Origin: Hymenobacter lapidiphilus | Lineage (GTDB): Bacteria > Bacteroidota > Bacteroidia > Cytophagales > Hymenobacteraceae | Reading direction: 5' to 3' | DNA: 64,000 nucleotides | NCBI RefSeq assembly: GCF_003417065.2 | Contig: NZ_QVLT01000011.1 | Coordinates: 1 to 64,000, forward strand | In this document: piece after piece, positions 17,389 to 25,997 of the stretch | Layout of the letters: every line of letters starts with the position of its first letter | How positions within the stretch are numbered: the first letter of the stretch is position 1 | Translations under genes and position numbers: made by a program | The notes under the pieces: model-generated | Seen by the model: the letters and a program-made list of their open reading frames with translations, nothing else | Database searches by the model: none | Told to the model about the DNA's origin: nothing

Positions 17389-18045
17389 ATGCTCGATAAA
17401 CACGGTATTGCCCGGCGCATTGCGCAGGAAGTAGAAAACAACTCGTACGTCAATCTCGGTATCGGCATTCCGACGCTGGTGGCCAACTATATCCCGGCGG
17501 GCATCAACGTGGAGCTGCAAAGCGAGAATGGGCTGCTGGGCATGGGGCCCTTCCCGACCGAGGACGAGGTGGACGCCGACCTCATCAACGCCGGCAAGCA
17601 GACGGTGACCACACTGCCCGGCTCCAGCCTGTTCAGCTCGGCCGACTCGTTCGGCATGATTCGGGGCGAGCACGTGGACCTGACTATTCTGGGGGCCATG
17701 GAGGTGTCGGAGAACGGCGACATTGCCAACTGGAAGATTCCGGGCAAGATGGTGAAGGGCATGGGCGGCGCCATGGACCTGGTAGCCTCGGCCAAGAACA
17801 TCATCGTGGCCATGCAGCACACCTCGCGCGACGGCGCCAGCAAGCTGCTGCCGGCCTGCACGCTGCCCATCACCGGCCTGCGCTGCGTGAAGAAAATCGT
17901 GACCGAGCTGGCCGTACTCGACGTGACGCCCGACGGCTTCGTGCTCCGCGAGCGGGCGCCCGGCGTGAGCGTGGAGCAGATACAGGCCGCCACCGCCGGC
18001 AAACTGGTTATCCCCGAAGGCGGAGTGCCGGAAATGGTTATCTGA
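17389..18045 (+). CDS. scoB: 3-oxoacid CoA-transferase subunit B
   Basis: A 218-residue beta subunit carrying the catalytic glutamate: E46 in [13 protein letters not shown], which forms the enzyme-CoA thioester. Other family motifs are [13 protein letters not shown] and GGAMDLV. The C-terminal [20 protein letters not shown] is typical. It works as a heterodimer with the product of scoA upstream. The start is ATG 17389, 20 bp after a palindrome. Immediately downstream lies a perfect 22-bp hairpin. Confidence 0.94.
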   Translation: MLDKHGIARRIAQEVENNSYVNLGIGIPTLVANYIPAGINVELQSENGLLGMGPFPTEDEVDADLINAGKQTVTTLPGSSLFSSADSFGMIRGEHVDLTILGAMEVSENGDIANWKIPGKMVKGMGGAMDLVASAKNIIVAMQHTSRDGASKLLPACTLPITGLRCVKKIVTELAVLDVTPDGFVLRERAPGVSVEQIQAATAGKLVIPEGGVPEMVI

Positions 18046-18064
18046 GTTTAGTTGGATGAGTTGC

Positions 18065-18113
18065 GGAGGGTAGTGTAGGGGCGGGGCTTGTCCCCGCCCC
18101 TACACTACCCTCC
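18065..18113. terminator. Bidirectional hairpin between convergent genes (family B copy 2)
   Basis: A perfect 22-bp stem (18065-18086 with 18092-18113) with a 5-nt loop lies between scoB (plus) and the small gene at 18140 (minus). It shares the GTAGGGGCGGGG core of family B. There is no long T-tract, so termination is inferred from its position and stability. Confidence 0.65.
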
Positions 18114-18139
18114 ATAGCTACAGCGTTCCGCCTATTGCT

Positions 18140-18613
18140 CTAAATACGCAGCATGGCTTGGGCCAGTATGTGCCGGACGGCTTCGAGGGTGAAGTGGGAA
18201 AAGCACTTCTGGAAGTGGGCCAACGCAGCGGGGGCAGATAACGAGCCGGCTTTTACGGCGGCGGCCAGGTGGCCCGCCAGCTCGTCGGGGTGGCTGGTGA
18301 GGGCGGGAAACTCATGCTGGGTTTTGTAACGGTAGAGCACCTGCACGCGCAGCTCGGCGGTAGCGCCGGGCACCTGGCGCGTCAGGCGCTCCATTAGCAG
18401 CTGCACTTCATCCATGAACAGCAGACGTGCCAGGCCGGGTGGGCAGGGCACCGTCTGGCCCGGGGCGGCGGTGAGCAGCACGGCGGCGGGGCTTTCGGGG
18501 GCCCAGCCGAGCAGCAGGGGCGGCGCGCACAGCCAAGCCGTGGCCGGAAACCGTTGCGGGTCTTCGAGCACGGCGGCCAGGGTTTGCAAACGGCGTTCCG
18601 GCAGCGGCGACAT
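18140..18613 (-). CDS. Hypothetical protein, 157 residues
   Basis: I do not recognise a family. The product is soluble, Leu/Ala-rich and predicted mostly helical, with no signal peptide or membrane helix. Short distinctive segments are YRYKTQHEFPAL and HFQKCFSHFTLEAVRHILAQ. Codon use matches its neighbours. The start ATG at 18613 is favoured. It is convergent with scoB and divergent from the GNAT-nitrilase gene, with about 150 bp between them. Confidence 0.6.
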   Translation of the reverse strand: MSPLPERRLQTLAAVLEDPQRFPATAWLCAPPLLLGWAPESPAAVLLTAAPGQTVPCPPGLARLLFMDEVQLLMERLTRQVPGATAELRVQVLYRYKTQHEFPALTSHPDELAGHLAAAVKAGSLSAPAALAHFQKCFSHFTLEAVRHILAQAMLRI

Positions 18614-18726
18614 GCGGCAAAGGTACGCACGGTGAAACAGGGAGTTGGTGAGTGCGCGACCTGCTCAGACTACACCGGGGCCACCCGCCATTTCCTTCTT
18701 TCGCCAACCCACCATCTCCCCTTCCG

Positions 18727-18734
18727 TACCTTTG
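18727..18734 (+). promoter_or_regulatory. Probable -7 element of the GNAT-nitrilase gene
   Basis: TACCTTTG matches TAnnTTTG exactly. It lies 32 bases before the ATG at 18767, giving a normal leader of about 25 nt. No strong -33 box is visible. Confidence 0.45.
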
Positions 18735-18766
18735 GGTACAATCTTCTGTAATCAGCAACTGAGTAT

Positions 18767-20473
18767 ATGGCCGCGAGTTCACACGGAAAAACCGGCGGTA
18801 AGGCCGCCAAAAAGAATACACTGCCCGGCATGCCTGCGCATCCTGAGCCAAATACGCCTACGCCCGAACCCTCCCACAAACTGGTGCTGCGCACGTTGCG
18901 CCGCAACGACTTCAAGGAGGTAAAAACCATCATGGACAAGGTGTACTCCAACATGGAGGGCTCCTGGGCCCAGGACGAGTACAATGCCCTGATCAAGAAA
19001 TTCCCGGAGGGCCAGATCTGCATCGAGGACAACGGCAAAATCGTGGCCGCTGCCTTAGCCATCATCGTGGAATACAGCAAGTTCGGCGACAAGCACACCT
19101 ACGCTAAAATAACCGGCAACGGCAAGTTCGACACCCACGACTCCGACGGCGACACGCTGTATGGCGTCGATGTGTTCGTGGACCCCGAGTACCGCTCGCT
19201 ACGCCTGGGCCGCCGCCTGTATGATGCCCGCAAGGAGCTCTGCGAGAACCTTAACCTGCGGGCCATGGTGGCCGGCGGCCGCATTCCGGGCTACAGCAAC
19301 TACTCGGGCGAGATGACGCCCGCCAAGTACGTGGAGATGGTGCGTAATAAGGAGCTGACCGACCCCATCCTCACCTTCCAGCTGGCCAACGACTTCTACG
19401 TTCGTAAAATCATCCGCGGCTACCTGCCTTATGATTCCGAGAGCAAGGCCTACGCCACGCTGCTGGAGTGGATTAACGTGTACTACGAGGAGGAAACCGA
19501 CAAGCTCATCGGCAACCAGAAGTCGAACGTGCGCATTGGCATTGTGCAGTGGCAGATGCGCGCCACCAAGGATTTGGAGGACTTCTTCCAGCAGATGGAG
19601 TTTTTCGTGGACACCGTATCGGGCTACAAGTCCGACTGCGTGCTGTTCCCCGAGTTCTTCAACGCCCCGATGATGGCCCTGACCAACGAGGAGTCGCCCT
19701 CGGTGGCCATCCGCTCGATGTCGGCCTTCACCGAACCCATCAAAATCAAGATGATGGAGCTGGCCGTGAGCTACAACATCAACATCATTGCCGGCTCGAT
19801 GCCGCTTTACGAGGATGGCAAGCTGCACAACGTCAGCTACCTGTGCCGCCGCGACGGCACCGTGGACGAGCAGTACAAGCTGCACGTAACGCCCGACGAG
19901 GCCAGCTACTGGGGCATGCGCGGCGGCGATAAGCTGCGCTGCTTCGACACCGACTTTGGCAAAATCGGCATCCTCATCTGCTACGATGTGGAGTTCCCCG
20001 AGCTGAGCCGGATGCTGAGCGACGAAGGCATGAAAATCCTGTTCGTGCCCTTCTGGACCGATACCAAGAACGCCTACCAGCGCGTGCGGCTCTGCGCCCA
20101 GGCCCGGGCCATCGAGAACGAGTGCTACGTGGCCATTACCGGCTCGGTGGGCAACCTGCCGCGGGTCGAGAACATGGACATCCAATACTCGCAGAGCGCC
20201 GTGTTCAGCCCCTCCGACTTCGCCTTCCCCCACGACTCGATTGTGGCCGAGGCGACGCCCAACACTGAGATGACGCTTATTGCCGACCTTAACCTGGACC
20301 TGCTGAAAGACCTGAACACTAGCGGGGCCGTGCGCAACCTGCGCGACCGGCGCAAGGACCTGTACTCGGTGAGCTGGGTGAAGAACTCGGAGCGCGCCGA
20401 CGAGCTGCTGAGCCAGGGCGAGGAGCGCGCGCCCAAAACGTCCACCCTCCACCCGCCCATTACGGTGGCGTAG
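18767..20473 (+). CDS. Fused GNAT acetyltransferase / carbon-nitrogen hydrolase
   Basis: A 568-residue two-domain protein. Residues about 45-215 form a GNAT domain (LVLRTLRRNDFKEVKTIM; acetyl-CoA loop region VDPEYRSLRLGRRLYDAR). Residues about 250-540 form a nitrilase-superfamily hydrolase with the full catalytic triad: E296 in LFPEFFNAP, K371 in QYKLHVTPDE and C405 in GILICYDVEFPE. It should hydrolyse a small amide, with the GNAT half either acetylating the same substrate or acting as a binding module. The natural substrate is unknown. The N-terminal 35 residues are a basic, Pro-rich lead. A strong terminator follows. Confidence 0.92.
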   Translation: MAASSHGKTGGKAAKKNTLPGMPAHPEPNTPTPEPSHKLVLRTLRRNDFKEVKTIMDKVYSNMEGSWAQDEYNALIKKFPEGQICIEDNGKIVAAALAIIVEYSKFGDKHTYAKITGNGKFDTHDSDGDTLYGVDVFVDPEYRSLRLGRRLYDARKELCENLNLRAMVAGGRIPGYSNYSGEMTPAKYVEMVRNKELTDPILTFQLANDFYVRKIIRGYLPYDSESKAYATLLEWINVYYEEETDKLIGNQKSNVRIGIVQWQMRATKDLEDFFQQMEFFVDTVSGYKSDCVLFPEFFNAPMMALTNEESPSVAIRSMSAFTEPIKIKMMELAVSYNINIIAGSMPLYEDGKLHNVSYLCRRDGTVDEQYKLHVTPDEASYWGMRGGDKLRCFDTDFGKIGILICYDVEFPELSRMLSDEGMKILFVPFWTDTKNAYQRVRLCAQARAIENECYVAITGSVGNLPRVENMDIQYSQSAVFSPSDFAFPHDSIVAEATPNTEMTLIADLNLDLLKDLNTSGAVRNLRDRRKDLYSVSWVKNSERADELLSQGEERAPKTSTLHPPITVA

Positions 20474-20521
20474 GTCTGCTACGGCTCAGCTGTGCGTTTA
20501 GCTGTACCATCTCTTAATCAG

Positions 20522-20566
20522 GCCAAAAGCCGTCCGCCATTTCCAGGCGGGCGGCTTTTGGCTTTA
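20522..20566 (+). terminator. Terminator after the GNAT-nitrilase gene
   Basis: An almost perfect 16-17-bp stem (20522-20538 with 20547-20562) begins GCCAAAAGCCG and ends CGGCTTTTGGC, followed by TTTAG. It lies about 50 bp after the stop codon. The remaining space to the next gene (about 200 bp, AT-rich around 20570-20660) probably holds the promoter of that gene, but no clean consensus is visible. Confidence 0.8.
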
Positions 20567-20767
20567 GTGTGCTATAAACTTTTGAATATGTACATAATTT
20601 AGGCTTCTTGGAACTAAAAATGGGGTTGGCAGGCACTTTTGGGTTAAAGCCGAATTAAATGTGAAAGTATCCTAACCCAACCGTAAGCGCTGCCCCGTAA
20701 GTAGTGGCGGACACGGGCTACTCCGTGCTTATTTAATCCTACCCCATTCACCAAACTCTACCCGCGT

Positions 20768-22798
20768 ATGCCCTCCTTCTCTACTCTCCGGCCAAAGGCC
20801 CGGCGCAATGGCCTGTTGCTGGCTACCCTGGGCCTGCTGGCCGCTGGCTCCGTGTCGGCCCAGACCAATACTACCACCGCCTTTGGCCTGTCGCTGACGA
20901 CCAGCCTGACAACCAACCTGGTAACGTTTGACATTACGGCACCGGGCGTTTTCCTGACTAACCTGCCGGTTACGGGCATCACGACCGGCCAGAACCTGGT
21001 GGGCATCGACTTCCGGCCCAACACCGGCGAGCTGTTTGGGCTCGGCTACAATGCCACCGGCACGCAGGTGCAGGTGTACAATATCAGCCGCACCACGGCC
21101 GTCGCCACGGCCGCCGGCCCGGCCATCACCCTCGACCTGGGCACTGATATCAACCGCATTGGCTTCGACTTCAACCCGACCGTAGACCGGATTCGGGTGA
21201 CGGCCGGTAACGGGGCCGATTTCCGCCTCAACCCCAACAACGGCGCTCTGGCGGCCACCGATGGCCGGCTGGCCTACGCCACCGGCGACCCCAACTTCGG
21301 CCAGACGCCCGGCGTGGGCTCCTCGGCCTACACCAACAGTTACATCGGCACCACCGCCACTGTCCTCTACGGGCTCGACGAGGCCAACAACCGCCTCGTG
21401 AAGCAGGATCCGCCCAACGACGGCAAGCTGGTAACCGTGGGCCCGCTGGGCGTAACCACGAACGGCGGCACCACGGTTTCCGACTTCGACATCTACTTTA
21501 ACCCCGTTACCGGCGTCCAGACGACCTATCTGACGGTGGCCGAAATCAACATCGCGACCTTCTCGGCTGCTACCAAGCTTTACACGGTGAACCTGACGAC
21601 TGGCGCAGCGACGCTGGTGAACAATGTGGGTACGGGTACGCTGGTGGCCGTAACCGATATTGCACTGCAGATTGTGCGCCCCGCGACACTCGCGGCGGTA
21701 ACCGGCAACCTGGCCTACGCGCTGGCTGGCGGCAACCTGCTTTCTTTTGACACCGACCTGCCCGGCGTTATCCGCACGTCGGTGGGCATTACGGGCGTGG
21801 CCACCGGCCAGACGCTGGTGGGCATGGATGTACGGCCTCTCAACAATGCGCTGTACGCGCTGGGCTACAACCCCACCACCCAAACCGGCCAGCTCTACAC
21901 CATCAACGCCGCAACCGGCGTGGCCACCAACCTCAGCGGTACGACCAACCTGAGCCTGCCCCTGGGCACGGGCAGCATAGCCTTCGACTTCAACCCCACC
22001 GTCGACCGGATTCGGGTGGAGGGCGTGAACCGCGCTAACTTCCGTATCAACCCCAACGACGGTACCGCCGCCCCCACAGTGGACGGCACCCTGGCCTACG
22101 CAACGGGCGATGCCAACGCCGCCGCTACCCCGGCCATTGGCTCGGTAGCTTACACCAACAGCTACAGCGGCCCGGGCAACCCTACTGGCGCTACCGGCCC
22201 CCGCACTACGCAGCTGTTTGCCTACGATGAGGCGCTGAACATTTTGGCCAACCAGAACCCCGCCAACGCCGGCACGCTGGCTACTGTGGGCACTTCGGGC
22301 GTAACCGTAGTGGCCGGTCCGAACGTGGACATGGACATTTACAGCACCGCCGAGGGCGCCAACACGGCCTACCTGGTGGCTACCACCGGCACATCGGCCA
22401 ACTCCAGCCTCTACAACCTGAACCTGACCACCGGCGCTGCCTCCGGCCCCCGCCAGATTGGCCTGGGCCTGACGGTGCGTGACCTGGCCATTGCGGCCGG
22501 TGCGGGCGTAACGACCGGTATCCGCAGCCAGGCCGTGGCTACGGGCTTCGTGCTGTTCCCGAACCCGGTGGCCGACCGGGCCGAGATTAGCTTCCGTCTG
22601 CCCCGTGCTGGTGCCGCCGAGTTGGTGCTGACTGACGCGCTGGGCCGCATTGTGGAGCGCCAGAGCCTGGGCAACCGCGCTGCCGGTGCGCACTCGCTCA
22701 ACTGGAACCCAGCCAGCCACCGTGCCGGCATCTACCTGCTCCGTCTGCTCGTCGATGGCCAGTCGGCCGGCGTACAGCGCATCGTGGTAGCGAAGTAA
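20768..22798 (+). CDS. Secreted DUF4394 protein with T9SS sorting domain
   Basis: A 676-residue exported protein. The signal peptide covers about 1-34 (cut after SVSA). Two tandem DUF4394 domains follow, about 40-300 and 325-580. Each contains GQ(N/T)LVG(I/M)D, a GF(D/F)FNPTVDRIRV-type motif, a FR(L/I)NPN(N/D)G motif and LAYATGD, so the gene arose by internal duplication. The last ~80 residues (LFPNPVADRAEISFRL to the terminal VVAK) form a type A T9SS sorting domain. DUF4394 folds like a beta-propeller; its ligand is unknown. A terminator follows directly. Confidence 0.9.
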   Translation: MPSFSTLRPKARRNGLLLATLGLLAAGSVSAQTNTTTAFGLSLTTSLTTNLVTFDITAPGVFLTNLPVTGITTGQNLVGIDFRPNTGELFGLGYNATGTQVQVYNISRTTAVATAAGPAITLDLGTDINRIGFDFNPTVDRIRVTAGNGADFRLNPNNGALAATDGRLAYATGDPNFGQTPGVGSSAYTNSYIGTTATVLYGLDEANNRLVKQDPPNDGKLVTVGPLGVTTNGGTTVSDFDIYFNPVTGVQTTYLTVAEINIATFSAATKLYTVNLTTGAATLVNNVGTGTLVAVTDIALQIVRPATLAAVTGNLAYALAGGNLLSFDTDLPGVIRTSVGITGVATGQTLVGMDVRPLNNALYALGYNPTTQTGQLYTINAATGVATNLSGTTNLSLPLGTGSIAFDFNPTVDRIRVEGVNRANFRINPNDGTAAPTVDGTLAYATGDANAAATPAIGSVAYTNSYSGPGNPTGATGPRTTQLFAYDEALNILANQNPANAGTLATVGTSGVTVVAGPNVDMDIYSTAEGANTAYLVATTGTSANSSLYNLNLTTGAASGPRQIGLGLTVRDLAIAAGAGVTTGIRSQAVATGFVLFPNPVADRAEISFRLPRAGAAELVLTDALGRIVERQSLGNRAAGAHSLNWNPASHRAGIYLLRLLVDGQSAGVQRIVVAK

Positions 22799-22839
22799 GT
22801 AGCTGCGTTGCCTCTCACTTTGGGGCAGAATTAACTGCA

Positions 22840-22876
22840 AAGCCCCTGACGTCCTTGCCGGCGTCAGGGGCTTTTT
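22840..22876 (+). terminator. Terminator after the DUF4394 gene
   Basis: A perfect 11-bp stem (22841-22851 with 22861-22871) with a 9-nt loop is followed by five T residues. It ends the DUF4394 transcript about 40 bp after the stop. Confidence 0.85.
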
Positions 22877-22978
22877 GCTGTTGGCAGCTTGTCGATTTGG
22901 TACACCCTAACTTGCTTCGCCGCCGCTCCATATGCGGGATGCTCGCCATAACGGGGGTAGTTCATACCGCGCCTACCG

Positions 22979-23716
22979 CTAGCCGTGCGGGCTTTCCTGG
23001 GCGGCGAAGTAGGCGTGGTCGCGGAGCACGGTGCGGATAAAGGGCTCGTCGGGCAGGTCGGTGGAGATGGTGGTGACGGTTTTGACTTTGCCGGCCAGCT
23101 CGTTGAGCAGTGCGTAGTCGCCCTGGGAGCCGGCTTGGCGGAACAGCTGGCGGATAAGCGTCGCGTCGTGGTCGGAGAGGTGGCGGGCCTGCTCGAAAAC
23201 GGGCTGGTAGCCGGCCGGCACCAGGGTTTCGGCCGTGAGCGTGTGCACATCGGGGGCGCGGGGGCGCAGGCTGACCACGGTGGTGCCGGCGGCCATATCG
23301 CCCAGGCGCTGGCCGCGGCCGTTGAAAAGCGTGGCCACCAACGCCACCGAACCCGCCGTCATCCCGATTTCAAACAGCCCGATAAGCCAGCGTAGCAGGT
23401 AGTCGCCGGTGCCGGGGCGGGTACCATCGAGGCGGGTGACTTTGATTTTACGGGCCTGCTTGCCCAGGCTCTGGCCATTGAAAAAGATTTCGCACAGCGG
23501 ATGGTACACCAGCAACGGCACGTAAATCAGCCCGTAGGCCATAATCTGCCGGCCATCATCCGACTCGGTTATCTGCTTGATCAGGAAGCTGACTACCGCC
23601 GCCCACAGCACCATTACCAGCACATCGAGCACCTGGGCCAGCACCCGGTCGCCCACGCTGGCAGCCTCGTATTCGAGCACCACGTTCTGGGTGGTCTGGA
23701 TGCGGATCGTACTCAT
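22979..23716 (-). CDS. RDD family membrane protein
   Basis: About 245 residues. It opens with IRIQTTQNVVLEYEAASVGDRVLAQVLD, the RDD signature (the Arg and Asp in GDRVLAQVLD). There are about three membrane helices in the first 150 residues, with the second RDD-like motif GKQARKIKVTRLDGTRPG. The C-terminal ~90 residues are soluble. The start is ATG 23716 (MSTIRIQT); the frame runs on to 23806 but that part is implausible. The gene diverges from the SpoIIM-like gene across 95 bp. RDD proteins are poorly understood; some are ion antiporters. Its place next to a MoxR/DUF58 cluster recurs in other bacteria. Confidence 0.87.
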   Translation of the reverse strand: MSTIRIQTTQNVVLEYEAASVGDRVLAQVLDVLVMVLWAAVVSFLIKQITESDDGRQIMAYGLIYVPLLVYHPLCEIFFNGQSLGKQARKIKVTRLDGTRPGTGDYLLRWLIGLFEIGMTAGSVALVATLFNGRGQRLGDMAAGTTVVSLRPRAPDVHTLTAETLVPAGYQPVFEQARHLSDHDATLIRQLFRQAGSQGDYALLNELAGKVKTVTTISTDLPDEPFIRTVLRDHAYFAAQESPHG

Positions 23717-23811
23717 AAAAAAAGCGTAAAAAAGAGCCGTAACGGCCCATTGGAATCCTGTATATTTAGCCCGGCGGACTGGTCTGCTTTTCAACACAAG
23801 CAGCAAAAGCG

Positions 23812-24756
23812 ATGCGCGAAACGGTCTTTCTGCGGCTCAACGAAGCCCGCTGGCATGGCTACGAGGCCCAACCGCCTGCCGGCCCCGACGAGCTGGCCCG
23901 GCGCTACGTAGAGCTAACCGACGATTTGGCCTATTCGCGGACCTTCTACCCCGAATCGGGCACCACGGCCTACCTGAACGCGCTGACGGGCAAGCTACAC
24001 CAGTCGCTCTATAAAAACAAAAAGCAGGAGCACGGCCGCTTCGCCGATTTCTGGCTCCGCGAGCTGCCATTCATCATCATTCGCCACCACCGCATACTGC
24101 TGGCCACACTGGTGTTTTTCCTGCTCACCTGCTTTATCGGGGCCCTGTCGGCGGCCTACGACGACTCATTTGTGCGCCTGATACTCGGCGACGCCTACGT
24201 GAACCAGACGCTGGCCAACATTGAGAAGGGCGACCCAATGGCCGTGTACAAGGGCACCGATGAGAGCCTGATGTTTCTGCAAATCACGCTCAACAACGTG
24301 AAGGTTGCGCTTTATGCCTTTGCCGGGGGCATTACGGCGGGGCTGTTTACCTTCTTCATGCTGTTTCGCAACGGCGTGATGCTGGGTGCATTTCAGTTCT
24401 TCTTCCACCAGAAAGGCCTGCTGCTACCCTCGGTGCTCACCATCTGGATTCATGGCACGCTCGAAATTTCGGCCATTGTACTGGCTGGCGGGGCCGGAGC
24501 CATCATGGCCCAAAGCCTGCTGTTTCCGGGCACTTACTCGCGCCGCGACTCGCTGCGCCGCGGCGCCCGCGACGGCATGAAGCTGGTGCTGGCGCTGGTG
24601 CCGGTATTCATCTTGGCCGGCTTCCTCGAAGGCTTCGTGACGCGCCACACCGAAATGCCACTCTACGCCAGCCTAAGCATCATCGGCACCTCAGCGGCCC
24701 TCATTATAGGCTACTTTGTGGCTTACCCGTGGTGGTTGGCGCGGCGGGCTACTTAG
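23812..24756 (+). CDS. Stage II sporulation protein M-like (DUF95) membrane protein
   Basis: A 314-residue member of the SpoIIM/DUF95 family. A soluble N-terminal helical part (about 1-85; RYVELTDDLAYSRTFYP is the family signature) precedes about six membrane helices, with NNVKVALYAFAGGITAGLFT and WIHGTLEISAIVLAGGAG as conserved segments. This lineage does not sporulate, so the family name does not describe the role here. It is the first gene of the plus-strand module leading to MoxR and DUF58. Its stop codon lies inside the heptamer repeat at 24753. Confidence 0.87.
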   Translation: MRETVFLRLNEARWHGYEAQPPAGPDELARRYVELTDDLAYSRTFYPESGTTAYLNALTGKLHQSLYKNKKQEHGRFADFWLRELPFIIIRHHRILLATLVFFLLTCFIGALSAAYDDSFVRLILGDAYVNQTLANIEKGDPMAVYKGTDESLMFLQITLNNVKVALYAFAGGITAGLFTFFMLFRNGVMLGAFQFFFHQKGLLLPSVLTIWIHGTLEISAIVLAGGAGAIMAQSLLFPGTYSRRDSLRRGARDGMKLVLALVPVFILAGFLEGFVTRHTEMPLYASLSIIGTSAALIIGYFVAYPWWLARRAT

Positions 24757-24794
24757 CTGTTAGCTGTTAGCTGTTAGCTGTTAGCTGTTAGCTG
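24753..24794 (+). repeat. Six tandem copies of TTAGCTG
   Basis: Six exact 7-nt units run head to tail and include the stop codon of the SpoIIM-like gene. About 45 bp later, 24839-24870 holds the degenerate reverse complement (CTAACAGC, CAGCTGACAGCTAA), so the transcript can fold as an imperfect hairpin. The spacer between them is AT-rich. Similar sequence recurs at 26816-26845 and 26951-26980. Confidence 0.92.
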
Positions 24795-24877
24795 AAAATA
24801 GGCAATCATCTGAACATCAATCATTATTGAACAAAAAAAGCTAACAGCTAGCAGCTGACAGCTAAAAGCTCAAAAAC

Positions 24878-25912
24878 ATGCGTCGTCACCTTGCCTTCAA
24901 CCGGCCCACCGATTTTCTGCGCCGCCGCGACTTCAGCCAGAAAATGGAAGCCACCTTCGACTTCATCCGGGCCCACGCCACGCCGCTGGTGCGGGTGCTG
25001 GTAGTATTAGTACTGCCGCTGGCGCTGCTCACCGGCATCGGCACCAGCCTGTTGCAGGGCCAGATGCTGACTTTTCTGGCGTCGGTTGTCCGCCATAAGA
25101 ATATGGGCACCCAGGCCCCTTACAGCAACAATATAATGCCTGAGTTCTTTACTTCGCCCACTCTCTGGCTGACCATGCTTTCGGGCATGCTGTTGTTTGC
25201 AGTGGTCCACCTGACGGTATTCGGCTACGTCATTCTGCAGGCCGAACGCACCACTGACGAGCCGATAACGGCGGGTGAGGTCTGGCAGGTGGTAAAGTCC
25301 CGGTTTCTGGGGATGATAGGTTCTCTTGTCGGGCTCGGGTTGCTGTTTGTAGCGGGGCTACTGCTCATGGGTGGTTTTATTGCCGGGTTCGGGATGCTGT
25401 TACAGTCCGTTTCCTCCGCGCTTTCTCTGCTGCCTGTCTTCTTCTTCTACATCGCCATATTCTACGCCATTGCGCCGCTGAGCCTGTTTTTTATCGTCTG
25501 GCTGCGCGAAGGGCGGGGCTTTTTCGGCAGTATTGGCCGGAGCTTTCGGCTGGTGTGGGGCAAGTGGTGGTCCACGTTTGGACTGCTGGTGGTCATCACG
25601 CTGATTATGTACCTGATTCTGCTTTTGTCGATGGGGCTGCTGTCGGTGGTGGGGCTGCCCATTGGAGGGCTGGTAAGCGTTGAGCCTGATGCCAGTTCGA
25701 CACGGGTGCTGCTGATTGTGTATTCGGCCCTGCAAAGCCTGGTTACGCTGGTGTATTATCCGTTTATTCTCGTTGCCATCAGCTTTCAGTACTTCAACCT
25801 CGTCGAGCGCCTCGATGGCACCGGCACCCGGCTGATGGTGGAGGCCATTGGCGCGCCGGTGCCCGTTGCCGCCGCCCAGGCATTGCGGCCCGATGACGAG
25901 GGCGAATACTAG
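24878..25912 (+). CDS. Polytopic membrane protein of the MoxR-DUF58 cluster
   Basis: A 344-residue protein with about six membrane helices (about 36-58, 90-118, 140-175, 185-210, 225-262, 275-305). A cytoplasmic-looking loop carries REGRGFFGSIGRSFRLVWGK between helices 4 and 5. No enzymatic motif is visible. The basic N-terminus (MRRHLAFNRPTDFLRRRDFS) suggests the N-terminus is inside. Its role is not known. Its position between SpoIIM-like and DUF4129 genes indicates membership of the same membrane system. It resembles membrane domains of the DUF4013 or glycerophosphodiesterase-membrane type, but this is only a visual impression. Confidence 0.75.
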   Translation: MRRHLAFNRPTDFLRRRDFSQKMEATFDFIRAHATPLVRVLVVLVLPLALLTGIGTSLLQGQMLTFLASVVRHKNMGTQAPYSNNIMPEFFTSPTLWLTMLSGMLLFAVVHLTVFGYVILQAERTTDEPITAGEVWQVVKSRFLGMIGSLVGLGLLFVAGLLLMGGFIAGFGMLLQSVSSALSLLPVFFFYIAIFYAIAPLSLFFIVWLREGRGFFGSIGRSFRLVWGKWWSTFGLLVVITLIMYLILLLSMGLLSVVGLPIGGLVSVEPDASSTRVLLIVYSALQSLVTLVYYPFILVAISFQYFNLVERLDGTGTRLMVEAIGAPVPVAAAQALRPDDEGEY

Positions 25913-25997
25913 CCCTACCGCGCCCGGCGGCCGGCCGCGCCCTCTGGTCCCGGCCAATCAGGCCAACGCCCCGGCCAACGCTGCACTCTCCTTCACT

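Noticed and set aside
19199-20452. 417-codon minus-strand ORF
   Set aside because: Antisense to the GNAT-nitrilase gene whose catalytic residues are intact.
20729-22840. 703-codon minus-strand ORF opposite the DUF4394 gene
   Set aside because: It lies wholly antisense to a clear secreted protein; it is Gly/Val/Arg/His-rich with no motif, a by-product of GC-rich third codon positions.
24753-24870. CRISPR array
   Set aside because: The repeat unit is only 7 nt, units are contiguous without spacers, and no cas gene is present.
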